A stretch of 54,636 nt of DNA from Terriglobales bacterium (GCA_035624455.1 DASPRM010000052.1:1-54636), one strand, 5' to 3'; numbered from the stretch's first letter, positions 35,877-44,149 are shown. Notes: generated by a model from the sequence alone, not told the origin. Translations and numbers: made by a program.

Positions 35877-36914
35877 TTGCCCGAATTAAGAAAAGACCCG
35901 ATTGTAGGCCGGTGGGTGATCATCTCCACTGACCGGGCCAAGCGGCCCACCGATTTTGTTCGCGAACGTGTACAAAACAAAGGCGGGTTCTGCCCCTTCT
36001 GCTATGGGAATGAATCGAAAACGCCCCCTGAAGTGCTCGCCTATCGTCCCAGCAACAATGGCGGACCTCCGCCGCGACGCGATACTCCCGGATGGACCGT
36101 GCGGGTCGTGCCCAACAAATTTCCTGCCCTGGGAATTGAAGGCAACCTTAATCGCCAGGCTGAGGGCATGTTCGACAAGATGAACGGTATCGGCGCCCAC
36201 GAAGTCATCATCGAGGGGCCGGATCATAACGCCACCCTGGCGACGCTTCCGGATAAGCGCATCGAGGATGTGCTGTGGGCGTTTCGCGATCGCATCCTCG
36301 ACCTCAAGCAGGATCGGCGCTTCAAATACATCCTGATCTTCAAGAATCACGGCGAAGCTGCGGGGGCATCGCTCGAGCACTCGCATTCCCAGTTGATCGC
36401 TCTGCCGATTCTGCCTAAGCAGGTCGCGGAGGAGTTGGAAGGTGCCAAGCAGTACTACATCTACAAGGAGCGCTGCGTCTTTTGTGATGTGATCCGGCAG
36501 GAGAGCGAGACCGGCGCGCGCGTAGTAGGAGAGAACGCAGATTTCCTGACCATTGCGCCCTACGCCCCGCGGTTCCCGTTTGAGACCTGGATTCTGCCCA
36601 AGCGTCACGAATCGTCGTACGAGAACTCGTCGTCCTCGATGTACGAGAACCTGGCGCGCTCGATCAAGACGCTGCTGAACAAGGCCGATCTGGTGCTCGA
36701 TACGCCGGCGTACAACCTGGTGCTGCACACCTCGCCGGTGCAGGACCCGCAGAACGATCACTACCACTGGCACATCGAGTTCATGCCCAAGCTGACCAAG
36801 ACGGCGGGATTCGAGTGGGGCACCGGCTTCTACATCAATCCCACGCCGCCGGAAGAGGCCGCACGCTTCCTGCGCGAGGCCAGCATTGAAACGCCGCAGA
36901 CAGTGGGAGTGTAG
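35877..36914 (+). CDS. galT: Galactose-1-phosphate uridylyltransferase
   Basis: A 345-residue HIT-superfamily enzyme of the Leloir pathway, exchanging UMP between UDP-glucose and galactose-1-phosphate. Zinc ligands appear in FCPFCYG and CVFCD; the active-site histidine is in SLEHSHSQL; the C-terminal HWHIEFMPKL is typical. It starts with TTG at 35877: GAGAGG is spaced about 8 bases away and no ATG fits the conserved N-terminus MPELRKDPIVGRWV. No galK or galE is adjacent, so it may act on other nucleotidyl sugars. A terminator hairpin follows the stop. Confidence 0.92.
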   Translation: MPELRKDPIVGRWVIISTDRAKRPTDFVRERVQNKGGFCPFCYGNESKTPPEVLAYRPSNNGGPPPRRDTPGWTVRVVPNKFPALGIEGNLNRQAEGMFDKMNGIGAHEVIIEGPDHNATLATLPDKRIEDVLWAFRDRILDLKQDRRFKYILIFKNHGEAAGASLEHSHSQLIALPILPKQVAEELEGAKQYYIYKERCVFCDVIRQESETGARVVGENADFLTIAPYAPRFPFETWILPKRHESSYENSSSSMYENLARSIKTLLNKADLVLDTPAYNLVLHTSPVQDPQNDHYHWHIEFMPKLTKTAGFEWGTGFYINPTPPEEAARFLREASIETPQTVGV

Positions 36915-36942
36915 GCGGGAAAACTGAACGAAGATGGACGAA

Positions 36943-36968
36943 GGGCGCCAGAGTTTGGCGCGCCTTTT
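36943..36968 (+). terminator. Terminator hairpin after galT
   Basis: GGGCGCCA (36943-36950) pairs with TGGCGCGCC (36956-36964) with one bulge, loop GAGTT, then TTTT. It starts 29 bases past the galT stop. Confidence 0.6.
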
Positions 36969-37115
36969 GTATGTCTGTCTTGGCTATAGCCTTTAGAGTG
37001 TTATCTGAGCGAGGGCCGAGCATAAAGACGAGGATCGAGTTGAACGACCTTGCGGTTGCTGGACTACGGTCGAGGGTCTCGCGGCTGCTTCAGATCCGAT
37101 CACAAAATCAGCCGA

Positions 37116-37331
37116 TTACAACTTCTCCTTGTACTCCTCGTACCAGGCCATCTGAATCTCTTCGAGCTTACCCTCGTTCGAGGCCTTGGGATCATCGGAG
37201 AACCCCGGCAGTTCCATAACCATCTTGTGCAGGTCAGTGAACCGCACTTGTAGCGGATCAACGTCAGGGTGGGTCTCGGCCAGCAAAATTCCGATATCTT
37301 CAGCGCTATCCCAGGTGAGTTGCGGGGGCAT
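37116..37331 (-). CDS. iscX: IscX (YfhJ) iron-sulfur cluster assembly adaptor
   Basis: A 71-residue acidic protein. LTWDSAEDIGILLAETHPDVDPLQVRFTDL is split here as the hallmark N-terminus, LTWDSAEDIG, followed by ETHPDVDPLQVRF, LPGFSDDP and a C-terminal IQMAWYEEY. IscX binds IscS and iron and modulates cluster assembly. It is the last gene of the ISC operon as in E. coli. The start at 37331 fits the family length (about 66); the longer frame to 37421 runs into the repeat and is rejected. It is separated from fdx by 162 bases filled with a palindromic repeat. Confidence 0.92.
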   Translation of the reverse strand: MPPQLTWDSAEDIGILLAETHPDVDPLQVRFTDLHKMVMELPGFSDDPKASNEGKLEEIQMAWYEEYKEKL

Positions 37332-37378
37332 GGCTCTCCTTGCTGACCAAAAGGGGCAGGGTTGGAGCGTCGAGCAGA

Positions 37379-37490
37379 GCAGCAAAACGCAAGATCCTTC
37401 GACTCGGCGCCCGCGGCCCACAAAAACGCGGGTCGGAAAACCAAGACGGGCGCGTCGCTCAGGAGGACAGCGGTAGGGCGGTTTTGCTGC
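37379..37490 (-). repeat. Dispersed palindromic (REP-like) repeat, copy 2, inside the ISC operon
   Basis: The core 37387-37470 matches the copy at 28843-28920 (start ACGCAAGATCCTTCGACTC, GC-rich palindrome, end CGCTCAGGAGGACAG). Here the core is further flanked by perfect 10-bp inverted repeats GCAGCAAAAC (37379-37388) and GTTTTGCTGC (37481-37490), so the transcript can fold into one long stem between fdx and iscX. Confidence 0.7.
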
Positions 37491-37493
37491 ACC

Positions 37494-37913
37494 CTACTGC
37501 TCCCCACCCTCCGAAACGTAATTCCGATTCCACGCCGGTATCTCGACCACGATTTCTCCTGGCTTCTCGATCACGCATTGGCAGCCTAGACGGGAATTCA
37601 ATCGCAGATCGGCGGCCATGTCGAGACGGTCGGCTTCATCATCCTCCATGCTGCTGAGCAACTCCGACCCCTGCTTTACCCAGATGTGACATGTCGTGCA
37701 GGCACAGTTTCCGCCGCATGCATGTTCCAGGTGGATGCCGTGGTTTAGCGCCACATCCAGGATCGATTCCGGCTTGCCGTGGTCTTTGTACGGCAGGTTG
37801 CCGTGTTCGAACTCCACCACTTTGCCTTCCGGGAGAAAGGTGACGCGAGCGCAGTTGGGCCCGGGCGCCTCCACCGTGGCTGTGTTCGCTTCGTTTGTGT
37901 TCTCCTGAGACAT
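37494..37913 (-). CDS. fdx: ISC-type [2Fe-2S] ferredoxin
   Basis: A 139-residue adrenodoxin-type ferredoxin. The cluster ligands are the C-x5-C-x2-C of ACGGNCACTTC and a fourth Cys in LGCQCV. The C-terminal region ends in IVVEIPAWNRNYVSE, as in E. coli Fdx. It donates electrons to IscS/IscU during cluster assembly. The first 30 residues (Asn/Thr/Glu-rich) are an extra extension compared with the 111-residue E. coli protein. The ATG at 37913 is chosen; the upstream frame to 38057 overlaps hscA and is rejected. It lies 31 bases after hscA. Confidence 0.93.
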   Translation of the reverse strand: MSQENTNEANTATVEAPGPNCARVTFLPEGKVVEFEHGNLPYKDHGKPESILDVALNHGIHLEHACGGNCACTTCHIWVKQGSELLSSMEDDEADRLDMAADLRLNSRLGCQCVIEKPGEIVVEIPAWNRNYVSEGGEQ

Positions 37914-37944
37914 GCTTATCGTCCTAAAGAAATCTTCGCGACGC

Positions 37945-39855
37945 TCATCGCTCCGTCTTGAACTCGGCCGGCGCAAAGGGATGCGGCGCGGAGGGGCCTT
38001 CACCGACTTCCACCTGCTCGAAGGTTTTGCCCTTGAGGGCAGAAGACACGGCCTCATCCATCATCAGTTCCGCGAGATGCATGGTTCCCTGGTTCAGAGC
38101 GTCAATCGCTTTGCGGATGGCCGCGTACTCGTCGCCTTCCATCACCGCGCGCAGGGCCTTCTCCAGTTTCTCCACGCGCTTGCGCTCATCGGCAGTGAGC
38201 TGCTGCCAGCCGGGGCCCGACCGTCCCTTAGCGAGAGCAGAAAGTATGGTGTCGGCGTCGTTGCGGGCCTCGATCACCTGGCGGCGGCGGAAATCCTCCT
38301 CGGCGTTGTCGAAGGAATCGAGAATCATGCTCTCGACCTGGTCATCCGTGAGCCCGTAGCTGGGCTGAACCGCGATCTGAGCTTCCTTCCCGCTGCGCTG
38401 CTCACGGGCCGCGACATTCAGAATGCCATTGGCATCGATCAGAAATCGCACCTCGATGCGCGGCAGCCCCGCCGGCATAGGCGGAATCCCCTTCAGATCG
38501 AAGCGCGCCAGCGAGCGGCAATCAGCCGCCAGTTCCCGTTCTCCCTGCAAAACGTGAATCGCAACGTTCGTTTGACCGTCTACGCCGGTCGTGAAGTGCT
38601 CGGTCGCGGATGCTGGAATTGTTGAATTCCGCTGAATGATCTTGGCTACCACGCCGCCCAGCGCCTCGATGCCGAGCGAGAGCGGAGTAACGTCAAGCAG
38701 CAGCATCTCTTCGGTGGCTTCTGATCCGCCCGCAAGAATATTGGCTTGCACCGCTGCTCCCAGGGCGACTACTTCGTCCGGGTTCAGCTCAGAGTGCGGC
38801 ACGCGCTGAAATAGTTCCTCAACCAGTTGCCGGACGCGCGGAATGCGCGTCGAACCGCCAACCAACACAACTTCCTCGATCTGCTCCGGCCGCAGCCCGG
38901 CGTCTTTTAGCGCCTGCTTGCAGGGCGCGACCGTGCGCTGGAAGATCGGTTCTGCTAACTGAATGAACTGCTCGCGGCTGATCGTACGCTGATATTTCTT
39001 GCCTGCGGGTAGTTCCACATCGAGTGTGGCTTCAGGCTCGGACGAGAGCCTGATCTTCGCCTCAATCACCGCCTTACGAATGGCCTGCACCACCCCGGCG
39101 TTGCGCCGCACGTCCACACCCAAATCTCCCTGGATGTCGTCAAGTGCGATGGAGATGAGCAGGTTGTCGATGTCATCGCCGCCTAGATGCGTGTCACCGT
39201 TGGTCGCGATCACTTCAAAAATTCCGTCGTGCAACTTGAGAATTGAAATATCGAAGGTGCCCCCGCCGAGATCGTAAACCGCAATGATGCCGTTCTTCTT
39301 CTTGTCCAGCCCATACGCGAGCGATGCCGCGGTGGGCTCGTTCACTAAGCGCAGAACCTCCAGACCGGCGATGCGGCCGGCATCTTTTGTGGCCTGACGC
39401 TGGGCATCGTTGAAGTAGGCGGGCACGGTGATCACCGCCTTGCGCACCGGAGCTCCGAAGTAACGTTCAGCATTGCGGCGCAACTGGCGGAGGATGAAAG
39501 CGGAAATTTCCGGAGGCGTGAAGTCCTTGTCACCAAGTTTGATGCGCAATACTTCGCCGGGCTGAAGATCCTCGGCCAGGCGGAAGGGGAACAGCTTCAA
39601 CTCTTCCTGGATATCTTCGACTCCACGGCCCATCAGCCGCTTCACGGAGTACACGGCTCGTTCCGGCGTCTCGATGAGATGCTTGCGAGCGGGACTTCCG
39701 ACGATAATCTGCCCCGCGGAATCGAGCGCCACTACCGAGGGGACCAGGCTCGATCCGTCCTCGCCGGGAATGACCACCGGCTCGTTGCCCTGCATGAAGG
39801 CAACGAGCGAATTGGTGGTTCCCAGATCGATTCCGACTACGCGTTCGTCAGACAT
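37945..39855 (-). CDS. hscA: HscA, Hsp70-type chaperone for Fe-S cluster transfer
   Basis: A 636-residue Hsp70 homologue. Nucleotide-binding-domain motifs are [26 protein letters not shown] and LVGGSTRIP; the substrate-binding domain follows (about residues 390-540). Position between hscB and fdx identifies it as HscA and not DnaK. It binds the LPPVK peptide of IscU and drives cluster release with ATP. Its immediate leader has no SD but contains a 14-base tandem repeat. The ATG at 39855 begins [12 protein letters not shown]; the longer frame to 39879 adds only leader-encoded residues. Confidence 0.93.
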   Translation of the reverse strand: MSDERVVGIDLGTTNSLVAFMQGNEPVVIPGEDGSSLVPSVVALDSAGQIIVGSPARKHLIETPERAVYSVKRLMGRGVEDIQEELKLFPFRLAEDLQPGEVLRIKLGDKDFTPPEISAFILRQLRRNAERYFGAPVRKAVITVPAYFNDAQRQATKDAGRIAGLEVLRLVNEPTAASLAYGLDKKKNGIIAVYDLGGGTFDISILKLHDGIFEVIATNGDTHLGGDDIDNLLISIALDDIQGDLGVDVRRNAGVVQAIRKAVIEAKIRLSSEPEATLDVELPAGKKYQRTISREQFIQLAEPIFQRTVAPCKQALKDAGLRPEQIEEVVLVGGSTRIPRVRQLVEELFQRVPHSELNPDEVVALGAAVQANILAGGSEATEEMLLLDVTPLSLGIEALGGVVAKIIQRNSTIPASATEHFTTGVDGQTNVAIHVLQGERELAADCRSLARFDLKGIPPMPAGLPRIEVRFLIDANGILNVAAREQRSGKEAQIAVQPSYGLTDDQVESMILDSFDNAEEDFRRRQVIEARNDADTILSALAKGRSGPGWQQLTADERKRVEKLEKALRAVMEGDEYAAIRKAIDALNQGTMHLAELMMDEAVSSALKGKTFEQVEVGEGPSAPHPFAPAEFKTER

Positions 39856-39861
39856 AGATAA

Positions 39862-39896
39862 GCAATCAGTAGTCAGCAATCAGCAGTCAGCAAATC
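39862..39896 (-). repeat. 14-bp tandem repeat in the hscA leader
   Basis: GCAATCAGTAGTCA (39862-39875) is followed at once by GCAATCAGCAGTCA (39876-39889) and a partial third unit GCAAATC. The same word, CTGATTGCTGACTGC, occurs at 10761-10775 in the other orientation. It takes the place of the ribosome-binding region directly ahead of hscA. Confidence 0.75.
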
Positions 39897-39925
39897 GGGC
39901 TGAGCCGGCGAGCCTCACGTTCCTG

Positions 39926-40687
39926 CTAACCTTCCAATACTTCGTTCACGTCGCGAACCAGATTTCGTATGTAGGATCGACGATTCAGCAGGGCGACCAT
40001 CTTGTCGCAAACCTTGCGTCGCGCGTCACTGGTGTCCTCCCCGCCTTCTGCGTGGGCGACCAAGCCATCCCACTCCGCCCAGTAGCCCCGCAATTCCTGA
40101 AAAAGCAGATCAAACTTCTGCTGCAGATGGCGTTTGGTCTGCTGCAACTGGTGCGCGAGGTCTTCATCGACCTCACCCGACATCCTGTTCATGCGCGCTT
40201 CTTCCAACTGTAGGTTGAGTTCAAACACCTCCTCCAGTAGCTCGGGAGGAACCACCTGCTTCTTGACGGCTCCGGTCGCACGCGCCTGATCCGTAGCATT
40301 CTTCGATTGTTCCTGCAGTTGCACTCCCTCCAGCTTGAGCAAGTACTCAGTGCGCGCGATCGGATCCTTCAGCGTGCGATAGGCATCGTTAAGTTGGGCG
40401 CTCTTCTCCAGGATCCATCCTTGCTCCTGCGTCGATGAGCGAGCGTAGAGATCGGGATGCAATTTGCGGCTCAACTGGTAAAACTCGCGTTCCAACGCCG
40501 CCGTATCGATGTCCAACTTGCGTGGAAGCCCGAAGAAGGAGAAGTAATCGGCCGGGAGCGGTGGCTGAACTTTCCCGCAGGAACTGCAAAAGTGCGCCGC
40601 CCGCATGCTGCCGCACGACCAGCAGGCGCTCAGTTCTTCATTGTTGAGGATGATGGAAGTTCCGCCCGACTTTTGCGAAGCTGTCAT
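39926..40687 (-). CDS. hscB: HscB J-domain co-chaperone with N-terminal zinc-type tetracysteine
   Basis: A 253-residue co-chaperone that stimulates HscA and delivers IscU. The J domain (about 47-120) has HPD at 77-79 in LSRKLHPDLYARS and ends in LNDAYRTLKDPIARTEYLL; the C-terminal three-helix IscU-binding domain follows. Before it, residues 22-37 carry CWSCG and FCSSCG. This two-CxxC layout and the following PPLPADYFSF resemble the N-terminal zinc module of human HSC20; the 171-residue E. coli HscB lacks it. It starts 93 bases after iscA. The start is the first ATG and leaves the tetracysteine intact. Confidence 0.93.
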   Translation of the reverse strand: MTASQKSGGTSIILNNEELSACWSCGSMRAAHFCSSCGKVQPPLPADYFSFFGLPRKLDIDTAALEREFYQLSRKLHPDLYARSSTQEQGWILEKSAQLNDAYRTLKDPIARTEYLLKLEGVQLQEQSKNATDQARATGAVKKQVVPPELLEEVFELNLQLEEARMNRMSGEVDEDLAHQLQQTKRHLQQKFDLLFQELRGYWAEWDGLVAHAEGGEDTSDARRKVCDKMVALLNRRSYIRNLVRDVNEVLEG

Positions 40688-40780
40688 CTTTTTAGCCTTA
40701 CGCCAATCAGCCCGGCTAGCGCGAGAAAAGCGAGCCGCCGGGCCAATCCAAAACCAGAAACGATCTGCCGAATGGTTCGC

Positions 40781-41161
40781 TTATACGGAAAACGAAGTCC
40801 CACAACCGCACGACTTTTGCGCATTCGGATTCGTGAATACGAACCCCTGATGCATCAGCGACTCTTCGTAGTCCAGAGTCATGCCATGCAAGTAGATGAA
40901 TGACTTGGGATCGATAAAAATCCGCACATCACCGAACTGAAAAATGCGATCGCGTTCCTGGGGCTGCGAGTCGAAGCGAATGTTGTAGCTCAGACCGGAG
41001 CAGCCGCCTCCCTGCACACCCACGCGCAGTCCGCCCTGTTCAGGGGAGATTCCTTCCTTGGCCATCGCGACCTTGATCTTCGCGAGCGCCCTTTCTGTGA
41101 CCACCAGCCCTCGCACTGCTTGCGTTGCCGGCGCCGAACTCTCCGTGGTTTCCATACTCAT
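40781..41161 (-). CDS. iscA: A-type Fe-S carrier IscA
   Basis: A 126-residue A-type carrier with three conserved cysteines: one in GGGCSGLSY and the pair in SCGCG near the C-terminus. It accepts clusters assembled on IscU and passes them to target proteins. The N-terminal 20 residues are a Thr/Ala-rich extension not found in E. coli IscA. Position between iscU and hscB identifies the paralogue as IscA over ErpA, although sequence alone cannot exclude the latter. Met3 is an alternative start. Confidence 0.92.
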   Translation of the reverse strand: MSMETTESSAPATQAVRGLVVTERALAKIKVAMAKEGISPEQGGLRVGVQGGGCSGLSYNIRFDSQPQERDRIFQFGDVRIFIDPKSFIYLHGMTLDYEESLMHQGFVFTNPNAQKSCGCGTSFSV

Positions 41162-41200
41162 CTTTCTTACGTCTCCCTACCTGCGCGAGCCTTTGTAGAC

Positions 41201-41629
41201 CTAGTCTCCCGCTTTGGCTTCGGCTGCGATGGGCGCTGGATTGTGTGCCGCCTGCTTCTTCTTCCAGTCGCTGATGGCCGCCCGGATCGCATCTTCCGCC
41301 AGCACCGAACAGTGAATCTTCACGGGAGGAAGAGAGAGCTCCTTAACAATTTCCGTATTCTTGATTTCCAGAGCTTGCTCAACCGTCTTTCCCTTGACCC
41401 ACTCGGTGGCGAGCGAGGAAGAAGCGATGGCAGAGCCACAGCCGAAGGTCTTGAATCTGGCTTCTTCGATTACCTGCGTATCCGGGTTCACCTTGATCTG
41501 CAGCTTCATTACGTCGCCGCATTCCGGAGCGCCCACCAACCCCGTCCCCACCTGGCTGCTGTTCTTGTCGAGCGAGCCCACATTCCGAGGATTGGTGTAA
41601 TGATCGAGTACTTTATCGCTGTATGCCAT
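41201..41629 (-). CDS. iscU: Fe-S cluster scaffold IscU
   Basis: A 142-residue scaffold on which [2Fe-2S] clusters are built. Ligand residues Cys37, Asp39, Cys64 and Cys107 are all present, at nearly the same positions as in E. coli. LPPVK at 100-104 is the HscA recognition peptide, which agrees with hscA and hscB being in the operon. A 15-residue Ala-rich C-terminal tail is extra. AGGAG is spaced 9 bases from the ATG. It lies 24 bases after iscS. Confidence 0.97.
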   Translation of the reverse strand: MAYSDKVLDHYTNPRNVGSLDKNSSQVGTGLVGAPECGDVMKLQIKVNPDTQVIEEARFKTFGCGSAIASSSLATEWVKGKTVEQALEIKNTEIVKELSLPPVKIHCSVLAEDAIRAAISDWKKKQAAHNPAPIAAEAKAGD

Positions 41630-41653
41630 GCTTCCGTTCTCCTAAGAAATTCA

Positions 41654-42907
41654 CTATTCCGCAGCCCAAGCGACCTTCTTCAGATCGATACCTTCCTTCG
41701 CCATCTCATAGAGTGGAGAGAGCTCGCGCAGACGATTCACCGTTTCGACAAGACGAGCCGCCACATAATCCACTTCCGCTTCGGTGTTAAAGCGCCCCAG
41801 CCCAAAGCGTATCGAGCTGTGCGCCAGATCGTCGCCCGTCCCTAATGCCTTAAGCACATAGGACGGCTCCAATGTTGCCGACGTGCATGCCGAGCCACTG
41901 GACACGGCAACATCGTTGATGCCCATCAGCAGGGATTCGCCTTCCACATACGCGAAACTGATGTTCAGATTGTTCGGCAGACGGTGCTCCAAAGAACCGT
42001 TGATGAACACCTCGTCGAGGCTGCTCATGATTTTTTCTTTCAGGCGATCGCGCAGTGCGGAGATCCGCTTGCTCTCTTCCGCCATCTCCTGCATGCAGAG
42101 TTCGCAGGCCTTGCCTAAACCCACGATGCCGGGAACGTTTAACGTACCCGAGCGCATACCGCGCTCGTGACCTCCGCCGTCGATAATCGGCGCCACCTGC
42201 ACGCGTGGATTCTTGCGACGCACGTAGAGCGCTCCCACGCCCTTCGGGCCATAGATCTTGTGCGCCGTAATCGACATGAGATCGATATTGTCTTTGTTCA
42301 CATCGACCGGAATCTTGCCGACCGCCTGGACGGCGTCGCTGTGGAACAAGACGCCGCGCTCGCGACAGATTTTCCCGATCTCCGCAATCGGCTGCAGCAC
42401 GCCGATTTCGTTATTCGCCGCCATGATCGTGACCAGGATGGTCTTGTCATCAATGGCACGCTTCAAATCGTCCAGATCGATCAGGCCATCCTTCATCACC
42501 GGCAGGTAGGTGACGCGATAGCCGTATTTCTCCAGCCGCTTGCAGGTGTCCAGAACAGCCTTGTGCTCAGTGACCGCGGTGATAATGTGGTTGCCCTTCT
42601 CGCGGTACATCTCGGCCACGCCCTTGATCGCCAGATTGTCGCTCTCAGTGGCGCCGGAGGTGAAGATGATTTCCTTCGCACTCGCGCCTATTAGCTTCGC
42701 GATCTGCTCACGCGCGGTTTCTACCGCTTCCTCCGCCAGCCAGCCAAACTGGTGATTGCGGCTGGCAGCATTGCCAAACTTCCCGGTGAAGTACGGCAGC
42801 ATGGCTTCCAGCACTCGCGGATCGACCGGCGTGGTCGCGTGGTTGTCCATATAGATGGGTAACTGGATATCTTTATGATTGCCGTTGTCATTTACCGTCG
42901 CAGTCAT
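41654..42907 (-). CDS. iscS: Cysteine desulfurase IscS
   Basis: A 417-residue PLP enzyme that removes sulfur from cysteine and hands it to IscU. The Schiff-base lysine is Lys217 in [10 protein letters not shown], the persulfide-forming cysteine is Cys341 in SSGSACTS, a sequence typical of group-I NifS/IscS proteins. The N-terminus [14 protein letters not shown] fits the family after a 16-residue extension. It is second in the operon, 29 bases after iscR. All catalytic residues are intact. It is likely also to supply sulfur for tRNA thiolation. Confidence 0.97.
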   Translation of the reverse strand: MTATVNDNGNHKDIQLPIYMDNHATTPVDPRVLEAMLPYFTGKFGNAASRNHQFGWLAEEAVETAREQIAKLIGASAKEIIFTSGATESDNLAIKGVAEMYREKGNHIITAVTEHKAVLDTCKRLEKYGYRVTYLPVMKDGLIDLDDLKRAIDDKTILVTIMAANNEIGVLQPIAEIGKICRERGVLFHSDAVQAVGKIPVDVNKDNIDLMSITAHKIYGPKGVGALYVRRKNPRVQVAPIIDGGGHERGMRSGTLNVPGIVGLGKACELCMQEMAEESKRISALRDRLKEKIMSSLDEVFINGSLEHRLPNNLNISFAYVEGESLLMGINDVAVSSGSACTSATLEPSYVLKALGTGDDLAHSSIRFGLGRFNTEAEVDYVAARLVETVNRLRELSPLYEMAKEGIDLKKVAWAAE

Positions 42908-42936
42908 CTTTCTCTCCCAATCTCACCTTAGATCGC

Positions 42937-43392
42937 TCAGGATTTCATCGTCAGATGAACCAGTTGTTCTCGGGTTTGGCCCTCGTCGGCTGCCTGGGTC
43001 AGTTCCCAGATGGTGAGCTTGCTCAGTACTTCTTCGATCCCCACCTTCACTTTGCGAAGCGGCTCACGCACGGTGCAGCGGTTGGTCTGTTCGCATTCCC
43101 CGCGATGAGTTACGCAGGAGGTCAGAAACAGGGGACCATCGATGGCGCGGATAACGTCGAACGCAGAAATCATGCGCGCATCGCGAGCGAGGTTATAGCC
43201 GCCATTGATCCCATGATGCGATACCAGCAAGCGGGCTCGCACCAGGCGCTGCAGAATCTTTGCCAGAAGCTCCGCGGGAATGCCGTGCGCCTCGGCCAAT
43301 TCCTTAGCGCTGCAGGCTCGATCGTGCTGGTGCTCCGCCAGATGTTTCATGGCGATCAGCCCGTAGTCTGCCTTCTTAGTGAGCTTCAGCAT
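42937..43392 (-). CDS. iscR: Rrf2-family Fe-S regulator IscR
   Basis: A 151-residue Rrf2-type winged-helix repressor. The recognition region contains ILQRLVRARLL, and HGINGGYNLAR is the wing. The cluster-binding cysteines are Cys93, Cys100 and Cys106 (CVTHRGECEQTNRC), one residue wider in the first gap than in E. coli IscR. With a [2Fe-2S] cluster it should repress its own operon. First gene of the ISC operon; a promoter with an internal palindrome lies 12 bases upstream of the ATG. Confidence 0.94.
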   Translation of the reverse strand: MLKLTKKADYGLIAMKHLAEHQHDRACSAKELAEAHGIPAELLAKILQRLVRARLLVSHHGINGGYNLARDARMISAFDVIRAIDGPLFLTSCVTHRGECEQTNRCTVREPLRKVKVGIEEVLSKLTIWELTQAADEGQTREQLVHLTMKS

Positions 43393-43403
43393 TGGCCAGA
43401 GTC

Positions 43404-43432
43404 AAATTACGACCTGTTTAGTCGCATTTCAA
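43404..43432 (-). promoter_or_regulatory. ISC operon promoter with IscR-like operator
   Basis: On the minus strand TTGAAA (43432-43427) and TAATTT (43409-43404) are 17 bases apart. The spacer and both boxes overlap an imperfect palindrome, AAATTACGAC (43404-43413) and GTCGCATTT (43421-43429), separated by 7 bases. The GAC...GTC cores flanked by A/T resemble E. coli type-1 IscR sites. Transcription should start close to 43397, leaving hardly any leader before the iscR ATG. Confidence 0.6.
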
Positions 43433-43840
43433 GGTTATCTGACCAAAGCGTCTGTCGACAACTGGTTTCAGGGATCGGTAAATCGGGGCATTTAATGGCA
43501 AGTCCTGCCATATGAGTGGGTTAGAAAATTAGTCCCAAAATGGTCGGATTTTCATTGTGGATGTCAGAAAGGGGTGTTCGGGAGGTCGCGACCTCGAAAT
43601 CGCTTGCCTATGGCGAATGCAGGAGCCGAACGGCTGGTTACCGCGGCCTGTCCAGAGACTAGATATGGTCGCACGGTGCCCGTCCAGGGTACGAATCTTG
43701 CCGCCCTTCGCTGAGACGCTTCCGAGCTGCTGCACCCCTTTGGTTGCACTTGACAAGAGGTGGCACCTGTCTAGAATACGCGGAGATTCGGACGTACTCG
43801 GAGTAACCCTGAGCGGCACCTCGGGGTCAAGTTCCGGGAT
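43433..43840. other. Non-coding stretch upstream of iscR, with a possible decayed tRNA-like segment
   Basis: These 408 bases hold no supported gene. A second A/T-flanked imperfect palindrome, AAAATTAGTC and GTCGGATTTT, lies at 43525-43552. At 43678-43712 the bases GTGCCCGTCCAGGGTACGAAT then CTTGCCGCCC recall a tRNA 3' half with a mutated T-loop, but no cloverleaf can be closed. Confidence 0.4.
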
Positions 43841-44050
43841 ATGAGTACAAGCAAGCGGCCGATACCCACCAACGGATCCCCTCAGAGAGTCAGCATGCAG
43901 CCAGTGTGTAAGCATCCGCGCGTGCAGATCGTGGCCCGCCAAGATGACGTGGAATACGTCGAGTGCAAAGAATGCGGAGAAGTCTTTGAAGCCAGCGAGT
44001 TCAAAGACATGGCCATCGAAGAGAACACGCAGCAGACCAACGAATCCTGA
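43841..44050 (+). CDS. Small zinc-ribbon-like protein
   Basis: A 69-residue protein from ATG 43841; ATG 43895 would give 51 residues and retains the whole motif. CKHPRVQIVARQDD is followed by YVECKECGEVFEASEF: one Cys/His pair and one CxxC, spaced like a one-knuckle zinc ribbon. No family could be named. Its acidic C-terminus (IEENTQQTNES) looks disordered. It is convergent with tsaD. The metal-ligand pattern supports a genuine gene, but the function is unknown. Confidence 0.6.
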   Translation: MSTSKRPIPTNGSPQRVSMQPVCKHPRVQIVARQDDVEYVECKECGEVFEASEFKDMAIEENTQQTNES

Positions 44051-44149
44051 ACCAGCCCGCAAATTGTCCCCAACCAAGCGATGCCGGCGCGCACGCCGGT
44101 CGTGTGTCGCGAAATTCAGAGTTCGAGCGGGAACCTGCAATCCGGGTCG

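Noticed and set aside
35886-36773. Minus-strand frame of 295 codons
   Set aside because: Antisense to galT; composition is a reverse-strand shadow.
43678-43720. Possible intact tRNA
   Set aside because: A T-loop-like sequence is present but the stems do not pair and no acceptor or anticodon arm can be drawn; kept only as a possible remnant.
43529-44140. Minus-strand frame of 203 codons upstream of iscR
   Set aside because: Overlaps the zinc-ribbon ORF and has no SD or domain; not protein-like.
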